Source: Aurelia coerulea | Taxonomy: Eukaryota > Cnidaria > Scyphozoa > Semaeostomeae > Ulmaridae | Direction of reading: 5' to 3' | NCBI GenBank assembly: GCA_039566865.1 | Contig: CM076955.1 | Location: forward strand, 13,103,501 to 13,167,500 | DNA length: 64,000 bases | Shown here: one piece after another, positions 1 through 12,800 of the stretch | How the letters are laid out: the number at the start of each line of letters is the position of its first letter | Numbering within the stretch: the first letter of the stretch is position 1 | Program-made: the position numbers and the translations under genes | Notes under the pieces: generated by a model | Seen by the model: only the letters and a program-made list of their open reading frames with translations | The model's database searches: none | What the model was told of the DNA's origin: nothing

Positions 1-233
1 TTAAGAGCAAACATGAACAAAGATCAAAAGAGGAAGAATATATCTAAACATCTGCCACGGGCATTTAATTCAGTTGATTGAAAAGCCGATTGGGAAGCGA
101 TTCAATTCTCTTATTTGTTTGGGTATAATTAAAACACTTACTGCTTAGCTTCTGAACGAAAGAATTAAAATGCCCGAGGCAGATATTTAGATGCATCCTT
201 CCTCTTTCGATATGTGCTCATGTTTGCTCTTAA
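1..233. mobile_element. Short TIR element with TTAA ends
   Basis: The first ~71 bases and bases ~163-233 are inverted copies, about 85% identical by eye; the outermost 16 bases, starting TTAAGAGCAAACATGA, are perfect. TTAA at each end recalls piggyBac-type target choice, but the left flank is outside the window, so a target duplication cannot be checked. It lies in the dynein intron after exon 17 and has no coding capacity. Confidence 0.6.
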
Positions 234-289
234 AAACAATTTCTGGAATGCACAACGAGCGAGCTAGCTACCTGGGTTTCAGAGGAACT

Positions 290-425
290 TTTGCGAATTT
301 GTTTGTTTTGAATTTATGGTTGAGAGAATTTCCTTTGTCTGCAGCCACTAATTGCTTTGAATTCAGGTGTCAACAAAATAATCTCATGCTATTGTATTAC
401 AAAATCTGTCCTTGTTCGACAGTAC
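290..425. repeat. Dispersed repeat, copy 1 of 2
   Basis: About 135 bp resembles 34980-35108 at roughly 75% by eye, sharing TGGTTGAGAGAATTTC and TATTACAAAATCTG. The copies are in the same orientation. The family was not recognised. Confidence 0.55.
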
Positions 426-609
426 ACTGAAAATACATTTATCAACTTATTCGCAATTTTTTCTATTTTTTCACACTTGAAAGACTGATAAAACATATGC
501 ACCTGGTTGAATGTGCACCTGAATAGCATCGGAAGATAAGTAGAACAGTTTCTCTTCCGTTGACTGTTAAACAAGTTAATAAGTTTTGGCAGACACATCA
601 AACACGAAC

Positions 610-832
610 CTGTAGCAAGGAATGAGTATCTTCTGACATTTCCTGATCGTAGCCCTTGAGAAGCTCGATAGTGTGTTTCAGTGGTTCAAACATTTCATCA
701 GTTGTGACGCTTCGATCTTTGACAGCCATAAGATGTCCCATGACGTCAACCAAGCCATTGTAGTCACCTTCCTCGACTTCATTTGTGAGACCAACGTTTG
801 TCACTTTGATGAATTCTGCTAAGTCATTGAGA
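610..832 (-). CDS. DNAH9/11/17: Dynein heavy chain exon 17 (residues 1098-1172), last one visible
   Basis: Acceptor ttcag|TCTCAA, donor CTACAG|gttcgt. Encodes EEGDYNGLVDVMGHLMAVKD and TDEMFEPLKHTIELLKGYDQ. No match to the next conserved block (LEELPEKW in vertebrates) is visible in 1-609, so that exon is off the window. Confidence 0.93.
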
Positions 833-3800
833 CTGAAATTAAAAGAAAGATTATTGGTGACTTCAAACAACCACTAAAAGGGAGTATAACATTGCCGGAT
901 TCTCAAGGCCCAAAGCTTTGCAGCTATTCATCAAAAAATCAATTTTTTTGAGAATTAGACTTCACTCGCAATGGGAGGCATCAGGCTAGCACATTCCTAG
1001 AATCCGAGGGCAAATGTGTAACTTATTTGCCTGTGACGCAATGTTGGCCAACAGCGTTTTCGTACGAGGGGTATTGTTCCTCCCAACTTTGACTCCATGG
1101 CAACTCCTTGAATGCTAACTTTTTGCCGTTTTCTTTCCTACTCGACAAACTAGAATGAGCCCTGTTCAACTCTCCTTTTTTACAGATGTCTATCAAAGAT
1201 CGATCATAATTTCATAATGAAAGGTCTAAGTTTGCCAAGAAGAAAATGTGCTTTGCGAACTTGACTGCAAAATAATAACTTCGTTAGGGAAGAAAGGGCT
1301 AGATCACTTTGAAATGAATAAGTACGAGACCTTCAAGTTATACCTGTTTGTGACATGATCTATGAGATGCTGCTTGAACATGAAACTCCATCTTTTGACG
1401 ATATTTAGTAGAGCCTGTTTGAAAGGTTTTGCGTCAACTCTGAACCATCCGTCAAAGATTCTTAGGCCTTCTATTTCTTCAACTTCAGAGTAAATCTTTT
1501 CGTAGGTATCGATCTGGAAAAACAATTGAAATCTACTAGCCAGGGATGAATTAGGTAGGGCTAGCAGTCGAAAGGTGTGGCAAGTCAGTTGACTGCATAA
1601 AAAGATGCGCGGCATTTTCTACCTTTAGGGCTTAAATTTTGCAGCATTATTAAATTTGAGAGTCCAAACAAGTACAAAAGTTTGAAAAATTTCCAAACTT
1701 CAATGTAACTACACTTGAGCGAATATCCAAAAGGAGTCCATAAGTTTGAAAAAGCACCAACATCCAATGAGACAGCCTTTACAGTTTCTTTAAATAATCA
1801 CAATTAGGTAATACATCAACATATTTTGCAGATAACAGGGCATCATTTGCAATAGCTTTATTTAGCCACATTTGTTGTATCGTAAGATGTCGGGTTCTCA
1901 AGCATACTATTGAAATGCGCCGATAATCTTAAAATTATAACTTGGCTAAATTGCCACAAAGCACAACTCTCTACGAAGTAATACTTGAACGCTGAAGAAA
2001 AAAATGCGAAATTATTGATCCTCAGTAAGATAAAATGGAAGCTCTTAAGCAATTAACTATTATTCAAGAATACCAATTCATTCTCCCTAGGGTTCCGAGT
2101 GGAGCCAAAAACACGCCGCATTACTTAAACGTATAACGTAACCACGCGCAGCATGGCACAAGAATGAATCTTGCAGCTCGTTAGTAGATATAGACATTAC
2201 CTGTTCTTTGAATTGCTCCAATGTTGGGGGGCTTTCAGGAACACCCTCGTCAGCATGCATTTCAAGTTCTTCAGCAGTGAGCACATGGTTATACATCAAG
2301 AACTGTCTCATGAACTCCTGCCTGTCGTCAACCCAAAGATATTCATAAGCACTGAATGAATTCCTGTATTCATTAGCTTTATTCATGATGGTGCTAACCC
2401 GCTCCATCAGCTCTTGCTTGTTTTCTGATAATTCCTCCATCTCTTCTAGATCAGGCTGTAAATCAAACAGACACGGAAATGTCTTCTTGCGGTAAAAAAA
2501 ATCGAAGATTGCTCAGAAAAGTAAAACAATTATGAAAAATATTGACAGCCTTGCGTCTGTCGTTCAATGAGCATAAAACGTGAAATAATCAGCTACAAAT
2601 AAGAAACAGCTAAATACGGGAGCAGTCATAAATAATTGCAGGGACCGGGGCGGAAGCAAATGAGGAGGGGTCTGAAAATTTTAGGGTAAATTTATTGGGG
2701 TCTGAAACTTTTAAAGGAATTTATGCTGGGGTCTGAAAATAAATGTGCCAAATTTTTGAATTTTTTAGAAAGAAATTCAATTTTGTAGATTTTAGTTTAA
2801 CTATTCATTAAATTTCTCAAAAAAGTTAGACTTCAATATTTTTTCTGTTAAGTTCTTCTTCTTATTGAATTCTTTTTGTTTGGTTTCATGATTTTGTGAC
2901 AGTCTGGTTCTTTTAAAGTCTTTTGTGCTGTCAGGGGTCTGAAATTTTTTGGTGAAAATTAGATGGGGTCTGAAATTGTTCATGGCTAGAAGACAGGGGT
3001 CTAAAATTGTTTGGGCAAATTTTCAAAATGCTTCCACCCCCTCCCTGCTATTAAAAGTAACAGCTCCCTAAGCTAAATTTTCAGTTTCAGTTTCATATGA
3101 TTTAAATAAGAAACAGGTAAATAAGGCTTTGCTAAGAGAGCCCAAAACAAGAGAAGGAAGATAAAACAGACAGGGAGATTTTCCGAAGCGTAAAGGTTTT
3201 AATGCAGAAGGAGAAACCGTCAAAGGTGGTTGAATATTTTGCGATAAAGAATTAGGAAGGCTTTGGAGTTAGGGGGACCCGACATATCGTGATCGCATAA
3301 AAGTACATAATGATAATAATGACAATAGCACAATCATTTATACAGGATTACCTATACAGCAACGAAGTGCTTCTATCAATAAGGGCCTTGTTATTAAAAT
3401 AGAGAATCTAAGAAACTTGCAACAAAAGTTATTACAATAAGAATTACTATTTAAAAATTGTTCTCTAGATCTACTGTCCGTCTCATTCTGAAAAATATAT
3501 TTTTTCCTCAGTCTATGGCAGATATCATGGTTGCATGTCATGGTTGTATGAGTAAGATTCACTATACCTGGTACTGTCCATGTCCATTGTGGGCAGCCAA
3601 TCTTTGAACCAAGGACGACTGTTGATAGATGTCTGTGATGATTCCATCAATAAGATCATAAAGACCAGCCGGCACGTTGTAATCAAGAGAAGGAACAAAA
3701 ACCATGTCAGGTGCTTGAAGCTCCAATCGGGCCTCGAATAACGGATGCAGTTGGTTCTTTGAGTCTGTGTTATCAAGAAGGTAGTTAAGACTGCAACTGA

Positions 3801-6800
3801 TGCAATGAAAGAAGCCTTCTACAACCATCTCATCCAGGTATTCCACATACGCCTTCCAATGTTCTGATGATTCAGTGCTCTTGAAACAAGCCACATTCTC
3901 GGCCACCAAACTGTGAATCTTGTCCCCAGATTCCTTCACCAAGTCGTATCTTCGCTTCTGGTAAACTTCTCTTTCCTGCAAAAGCAGTTACATATCATTG
4001 CTAAATAAATCGAACGATATTTTCTGCATCACCAAATAAGAACAAAGATTTACCAGTCAATTTCAGCACAGGAATGTCCTTTTTGCACATCGAGTTGCTA
4101 TCAGCTAAAATAACGACAAAAACCTTGACACGACTACTCAGTCATTCAATTACAACTGAGAGAATTCGAGGAATGAACTTGATGACTGAGTCTTCCTTTC
4201 ACTTTCTTTTCACTGCACCTAAAGAGTTTCAACGATAGTTTAATTGTAATTGGTTTAACTTAGTCACAACCTGCTTAAATAGATATAAGAACAAAAAAAA
4301 ACAGTGCAAATGATTCCTAATCTTTGAAACTTTTATTCGATATCATTAACGTTAAAGGCCATAAAACGGCCAGAAATTTGAAAACATGGGTAGGAAACTA
4401 TACCTCAAGATTGAGCAGCAATTCCTTTTTGCCGTCTTTCCTTTCATATAACGGAGCTTCACTCCATTTGTTCATCAGACCATTCATAGATTCAACGTTG
4501 TTCTTTGCTTGTCTAACTCTTTTCTCCAAATCATGCACCATATCCCTTGTCTGTTCAATGTATTCCCACACTCCTAAGGAGCAATCATTATGACAAACAT
4601 TTGAATTTATTTCTAGCTATTTTCATTTGATTAATCAGGGAAAACTGAAGACATAAGATGAGTAGGGGAGCATAGGTTCCCAAAATCTTTAAAAGGAGTT
4701 GGCGGAAAATTATATAAACATTCTTTAGATTGAATGGATTTGAAGAAACTTTAGCTACTTTGCAATAATTCTACCAATGGAATTTTCAGAAATCTTAGAT
4801 ATTTTCGGAAATTAGAGTGTTTCCGCTTTTATAAATTCAAGAAAAAGTTTGAAAAAACTTCAAACCATCTTGATTTCTAAACTTTTTACGAAAACAATAA
4901 TTTTCAAGAAAGAACAAATTTGGAGCCTAAGCTGCGAAGGGGAGTAAAAACTTCAAACGATAAAACTTTACCATTATCATAAAAATAATAATAATAAAGC
5001 CCTCAGTGGGTGAAGCGACCATGTATAATTCAGGGAATGGTATTGTGCTGATTGAAGTGGAATTGATAAAAAAGGTTCAGCTATACGGTCTCTTGGATGT
5101 GTCTGTTATAAAGGTCAGTCAAGATGTTTTTTTTATCTTAAAATGTTGTAAACTACTTTTTACAGTGAAAACCGTCATAAAATTGTCCCTTTTCAGGTCA
5201 AGCTAGCAATGGTTTGTCAATGGTTTGTCACTTTGTATAATCTTCCTTTCTTTCTCTTCTTTTTTGCAAATTTCAATAAAGTTTCTTCTCAATTTTACTT
5301 TCAAACAGCTTTAAAAGTATTGGTTCCTGTATTGAATTTTAGATCATAATGTAGGGTTGCACTATTTTCCAATTTGTATTTCAAAAGATCAAGATGATAT
5401 TGTTGAATTTTGTTTCAGGACTTAAATACTTCACAAATGCTTTACCAGATGAATTCCAAGTGAGCGTCTTCTCAGCCTGCTCGAGTTGCTCATCAATCTC
5501 CTTCAACTGGCTTTCAATCAATGGATATTCTACTTCCAGGACTGTTTCCCTGATTTGGTTGTACCACGCGACGGTTAAGTCGAGGTTTGCACAATATTTG
5601 TGAAATTCTTCATTTCTGGAATATACAGAAGTCGCACTGTCTGGGATCGCCTCAATCGATTCACTCTCTGCCGTCTCAAGGTATTTCACTTCTCTCAGAA
5701 TCGCAACAAGCTAAAATATCAAACATTATTGGCATTAAAATGATTAGAATTAAATCAAACAAAGCAGTTGCCTGGCCGCTACAAGGAGTATATAGCAAAT
5801 AAGGAATCTAGAAAATTAAAAAGGTCTCACTGCAAAGTGAAAATTGATAGGATGAGGACACCTCCATTGTCACATTATGTATAGGCAAAGCAGACCCCCT
5901 CATAATTATGCACACACTTTAGCTGCTAAATCAAAGTCTGGCGACAAAATGTTTCTCGGAGGAAATTGAGAAAGTTTTGAAATTTTAACAACGCGGTCGC
6001 TAATCGAAAGAGCGCACGGAAAGATATAAAAAATGGGATTTTGAATATAATTTGAAATTTGAGCTCAGAAAGGGGGGGGGCTCTCACAACAAATTTTAGC
6101 AGCATATTTGTTTAACATCATATCGAAATATATTTCAAGTCATCTTACAGCTCGTTTCCCCTGTAGTCCATATCGGAAAATCGACTGCTATTAACTTATG
6201 TACTTTCAAATTCATTTAATAATCAAATTATACACAAGTGATATTTCCATTTATTAGGGATCAACAAGGCCATTCATCTACTTTGGTTAAATCTTTTGTA
6301 TATAATTGTGCGATAAATTCAGGCTCTGATCCAGAATCTAGAGGAAAAGGGCTTTCAGATGAAACAAAATAGAATTCTAAAGACAGCAATACAAATCTGC
6401 TAGAATTATCAAGGGAGAAAATCCTTTTTTCTAAACTAAAGTCTCAACATTCTCTCCAAATTCAAATTTCATGTCTGGATGACAATCACTTGATGTATGG
6501 CATGAATAAACCATATCTAAAAAGGTAAGTCATCTACCGGCTGAATCAGAAAACACGTGCCTGAAAACCTAGTCAAACCAGTTTCTTAAAACGGATTGTG
6601 ACACAGCTATTTTGGTAAAAAGTATCGCTATTTCTACTATAGGAACTTTCTGCTTCCTACCAATGACAATTAGATGGATAGTCGCTGAGGTTATCCTCTT
6701 ATTGTGCTCTTACACAATGTATGCCTTGTTTTAGTTTGTTGGTGGAGAAACAATACGTTTGTCATGGTTTACAACTTCTCGTGCGCATGAATTAAGAATA

Positions 6801-9800
6801 TAATCGAATGCCTAGGAATCTTGCGAACCACCATTTTACTAAAATCACTCGTAATCATGGAATGCAAAGACCGATGTCGATCACAGAAATTTCTATATCT
6901 AAGTCAGCCTTTTTCATAGGCAATGAATTTTAAAGACACGAATTTATAAAGTAAACTGCATGAATAAAAAGTAAACTGCATGAATAAAAATTGGCAACCT
7001 ACCACTTTTTTCTGATTCACCCGGTATATAAATTTTGGAAAGTATGACAGTGACGAGGGGGATTATTGGAAACACGGAAAAAGAGAAGAGTTACGAAAAC
7101 AAACCTCTGGATCAAAATTGACGCTGATAAGATTGGTATTCGTATCTCTGGAGATCAAGGGCTTTTCAAGATTTGCTTGTGAGATGTTGCTTACTCCCGT
7201 AGTCCACTGTGAGTAGATCTTTTCTTCGTAACTATGAATAAGTGCGAATTAATGCAATAAAATATTGCGAGAATCAACTGAAACATGTAACTTAGCTTAA
7301 CAGAAATCATATCCGAATTCATCTGTCGTTTACACAGGATGGCCCAAATGAGGTTACCCATATCTTTTCTAAAGATCCTACTGCTATGAATGGTGCATTG
7401 TATTTTGCCACTATTTCCATATATTTTCCTTGCAAAATTACGTATTCAAATAAGCAACACATACGTAGTGCCGTCATCAAGCTCAAAGATTTCTCTCAGA
7501 TATATGCGTGTGACGACGTCGCTGCACACAAGTCGTTTATTTGAATGCGTATTTTCGCCAGGAAACAATGAAACATGGCGGAAAAAACACCAACCCTGCC
7601 AAATATTATAAGCAAAATCAGCAATTATCAGCAAAAATGCCAAATATCATCAATCATACCAACCCTGGAATTGTCCTTTAAAATCGTTAAATTTTCTTAC
7701 AGGCTGCTTATGAGTTGCACAAGAATCTCCAGTTTCACTTCCTGTGGCCCTTGTGAGCATCCAAAAACTAACACCCGAACAACAATTACCAGGTCACACA
7801 AAGGAATTAAACGTTTTGAAAAATAACCAAAATTTGAGTGTATTTGTGTCAAGGTTCAAATCAATTTGATACATAATGCAAACACTATTTGCAATTTAGC
7901 GCTTGTGTGAAGTCTTGCTTTTGATAGCAATTTCGATGCATAATCTCAAATTTCAAAGTTGGTCATTAGATTGCATTTCAGATCCATCTAAACACTAAGT
8001 TTTCTCACCTGGGTCAGTGAAAAAGGTCCTCTTTTATCATCAAAAACTCAAACTTTCGTATGAAATCGAAAAAAATGGCTTTTTGGTGACAACTTACAAT
8101 TTTTGAAAGTTCAAAAGAAAATTTTTCAAGCAACAATTTCATAGCCTTTTTTACTCAGGAAGAAAATAAAGACAATTCCAAAAACTAATTCAATCTTTGA
8201 TACGAAGTGCAAAAACAAATTCTTATGATCGGTAGCATATCAATTTTTGTGATTTTTAAAAATCTTCACATTTTTTATTTGACCACCCGGTACGTCCAAA
8301 GAAAGTCAGTCACCAAAGGATTTGTTTCATAGTACAAATCCCAATACACAAAGATTTCCATTCCCAAACGACTTCAATTTAAATAGAATGTGATTTTGGC
8401 TCAAAAAGAATTACCTCGATAGCAAGCTATTCATTTCTTCATACTTGTTGAAAATGATCTTTGTTTCAGTGGAATTCAAGTCGCTGAAAGAAAATTAGCT
8501 GATTGTAAAATGTTAGACCAAAGCTTTTAAGCTATGGACAAACGAGCAAACAGCGTTTGTTGAGCATTTGAGATTTGCTTCCCAAACCGAAAGTTTGTCC
8601 GTTTGGCAACGTCCCCCAAAATTTCCTTGAGAAACATGATTGGGTAAAGCATAAAATGCATTTGAATTTTGCCAAAAAACATTGCCCAACAAAAATTCTG
8701 GTTGTCAAACAATGTTTGTGACGTGGCCAAACAAGCAAGCGATTCTCAAATATTTTGCAGCAATGCTTGGTCGCTCGGTCAGGCAGGGTCTTAGTCACTT
8801 GATCCTTCACGGAGATTCCGTTGTCCCTCTTGCCACAAAATGTATACCTAACCTAGGAGTTTGCCCAGCATCGAGTGTGAAAAAATATCGTCCAATGAAC
8901 ATGTTAAACTTCATGGCATCAAAATTGACAACTAGCTTCGATCTAGTAAGCATGTAGACACACGTTGTGGCAAAAAAAAAACAGACAAGTCAGTGCTTTC
9001 AGAAGGCTAAATAATTATATTTCAGGAGAACAGACAATCAACTGGTGGAACACAATAATCATTTCAAGCTTTAATTATTGCCTATTAGTGTGGATATTTT
9101 ATGGCAAAGATGCAAATGGTAAGATAAACTGTACTCCTAACCATGGGTTGAGAACACCCCACAATGATTATGACCCTTCCTTTGATATACTTTTGGATAA
9201 AAGTGACACTGTAACTATACACATTAAAAATCTCCAAAAATCGATGCTGAAAACTATAAGTCAATGAGCCATCTAAATCCACCATGCACTTGGGCACCTT
9301 CATGAATAGAAAAAGATTCAATATGATCTCAAAGCTAAGCATATGTGCAAATCACCGATCGAGAGAATGATAAATTTGGTATGGAGACGCATTGATTTGG
9401 AGGAAGCTTATTGTGGAACACTCTGAACGATAAAATAAAGGAACTACCAACAGTTGCCAGCTTTGAAAAAAAATAAAGCCTGGACGGGTGAATAGTGTAA
9501 TTGTAGAAATTGTAAGAAGCCTGCCAATTTAGCTATGTAGCTTGTAAATATTATTTTTTCCATATCTTTGTAAATTATATTGTAAATAGTTGATACCAAT
9601 TACTTCTTAGAGCTATGTCACACCACCTTTACAGAATGAAGATGATTTGATTTGATTTGATTTGATTTGAATTGATTTGATTTGATTACGAAAGAGGTTG
9701 AAGAACAATTGTTTACGAACTGTAATTCGTTCAGTTCGAAGGACATGATTGAATAGATTTGGACTAGTTGCTCTGAAAGCTAGCTGGAGACTCCACCGGT

Positions 9801-12800
9801 ACTGTCGAGTCACGTGACTTATTTTTGCATTCAGCAGAATTTAGCAGGCAAAATAAGTTTTCTGCTTTACGTTTATGATGATTAACTACCGGGGGTGTCC
9901 CAAAAAGTACTCCCGTTTAAAAATCACCAAAATTCGACTATGATACTTGTGATAAAACTGTCTTTTTGATATCTTTTGTCAATGATCCAAACATATTTAG
10001 AGTTGCTAAAAAGTTTCCTTTCATTTCCGAAAGGGTATAAAATTACAATTTAAAAACATTTTTCTGAGCTATACTTTTTAAGCAACATCGTAAATCTTGC
10101 CTAAGAACCATGATGTTGAAATTTTTCATTATTATTCAAGTCTACGAATATACAGGGTGTCCCAAAAAAATTTTGCCCCGTTTACCTGAAGATTGCGACA
10201 AAATGGCAAAAGACTCTTGTAAAACTTTTGTATGATGTTGATTATCAGATATTCAATTAAAGTTTGCTACCATCCCCATAAAAATCCGTTGAAAAATGAT
10301 GAAGCTATGACCTTCAGAAGACCAAATTTACCCAATGATTGAAACCAGCGGTCGGCCATTTGGTCTTACTATTTTGCAGCGACAAATAGCTTCATGAATG
10401 GAAGATGAAACAGCAGCCTCCAATTTCATAGCTCTCGTGAAAATTCATATAATACTCAGAGATTTCCATTATTTCTGACCTCACAGAAATGATTTCTTAC
10501 CTCGCGTGAAGCTACTTATAATTGCAAAATAGTAAGAAAAATGGCCGACCGCTGGTTTCAGTCATCGGGCAAATTTGGTCTTCTGAAGGTCATAGCTCCA
10601 TCATTTTTCAACGGATTTTTACGGGGATGGCAGCAAAATTTATTTGAACATATGAAGAGCACCATCATATTAAAGTTTGGCGAGAATCTTTTGCCATTTT
10701 GTTGTAATCTTTAGGCAAATGGGGCACAATTTTTTTGGGACACCCTGTAGTTTTCACTTCTCCCTGACCAAACTAAAAGCTTAATATACAAAAAGAAATG
10801 CATCTTAGGATGAGGAGCAAGACGACAAACATGTTTACATTTATTTGACATATCCATAAATAGAAGAAATTCGACATATTGGCCTAGGGCCAAGAATGAA
10901 TAAGACTCAAATCATTCTTTGTACGTTTCAGATCGTCCAAGATTCATTCAATTTGGTTTACTTGCCATAAAAGAAATTTGAAGCTCAGCCTTGTGGTTAA
11001 ATTTTGGTGATTTCTTAAATAGGAGTATTTTTTGGAACACACGGTATTTGCTTTAAATAATTTTTGTGGCATTTCACTTCTATGGACTGCTATTGAAAAC
11101 ATGCCCAGGCAGTGAATTGATCATGATCTGCTTGATAAATGCATAAAATAAGGCACATTTTTCTCACTGTTCTATTAAGAGACTATGGTAATCAGTCTAG
11201 TTACAGGAAGAAACAACAATGTACCTTGGACTGAATGACAATCTCAAATTGTATAGTGGCGTCTTCAAGCGATTTCTCAATTCTTGTGCCCATTTCAAAG
11301 CACCAGCAACAGATGGCATGTTCTTGTTAAGAGGAGCAGAACCTTTCTCAGTTTCAGTGGTCGTGTGTTCATCGAAGATTTTCTTCACTTCATCCAAATC
11401 TACTTCAATCATCTTTAACAAGCAAGGGTATCTTGATTTGAAGTCTTCATAAATCAGAGGCCTCTCTAACAATGATCCAAAGATGTCAACCATCTATAAA
11501 AAAGCAATGTTTAATCAACGAGAATCGCGCTTAATCACTCGTTACTTCTCCTCTGTTTGTGATTTATCATTAGGCTACTCAGCTGCAAGCACTGCGTTAC
11601 GGTTGATCATTTGGCATAGGCTGACACAATGAAATGATGAAAACATGATTGGGCTACGACATAGGCATCAAATCGTTGTGAACCTACTGCTCTTTTCTTT
11701 GAATAAATTGCGTAAAGACAACTTTAGGTAATTTGCTACAATATCAGAAAGAGAATTTTCGGTATCATAATAATCATTTTAAGCAAACTGACTTAGTACA
11801 AACAATAGAATTTAAAACAACCTCAGTTTATGAGCTCTGCAATATGGTAGTAAGCAAAAGTCTGACACTTGTCTGGTTTATGATTTAGCAATTTGATGAC
11901 GTCACAACTTCAAAACTAGCAGAAATGTAAAAAGGCTGTAACTTTGAAAATGGTAAAGACATAAAAAATGCTCTCTCTAGAATTATGAAAATTACCAAAA
12001 GTTCAAATTAATGTTGAAAGGAAGGAGCAATAACATCTTGCAAGATTAACCTTGCAGTTTTGCCAAGACTTTACGCCCATGCCGTGGGCACTTTGAAAAA
12101 ATGCTGACTCCATAGCGGGAATTGAACTAATAACCTGAAGATCAATCAAGCTTTTCTACTGAACCGTATGGCCAGGTGGATTGTCGCAAGATGTTTCAGG
12201 CCCTAGAGTTCACTTGTTCAGGCCCCATTATAGAAGCAAACATTTATTCATTTGTGGTAGCTCATTCATACATTAACATTTCAGAAATGATATTAAACTG
12301 TATTGTGTCAAACATCGCTTGAACTATCAAACATAGACCAGGCTATGGTTGAGGTAAGTACCACCCAAGCCCGGAGAAATTGTGATGGGCATTTTCAGTT
12401 AGCTATTGACCTGGGTGTTTAGAAGCACGATGGTAAACGGGGATCTGCTGGTGCGTCTGGGAGCTGGAGGGTCTTTCTTTCAAGCCTGTTATGCCTACGC
12501 CTCTGCAGAGGAGGTTTAGCACGATTCGGTGCTTAAAACCATGACAAAGCAGTCTAACTGGGAACCTACCATTCTTGATGCCGTTACCAATCACCAAAGT
12601 GAAGTTTCTGCATCGTCGAGGTGCTTTGACCTGCCACGTGACTTACTTAAGAGAGAAAAGTTGCCGAATTTGTTCATATCCGTTTCCTCTCTTTAGAAAG
12701 GCCTTGTATATTCTAAAGTCATGGCTAAAAGTTTAAGACAACATTTTAGTCTGTAACTTTGTCGGCACAACGAGACGCATTGCTATTGCTTTGCTTATTT

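Noticed and set aside
8009..8296. Possible TIR element ending ACCACCCGGTACG
   Set aside because: The left end ACCTGGGTCAGTG matches too poorly to claim a pair.
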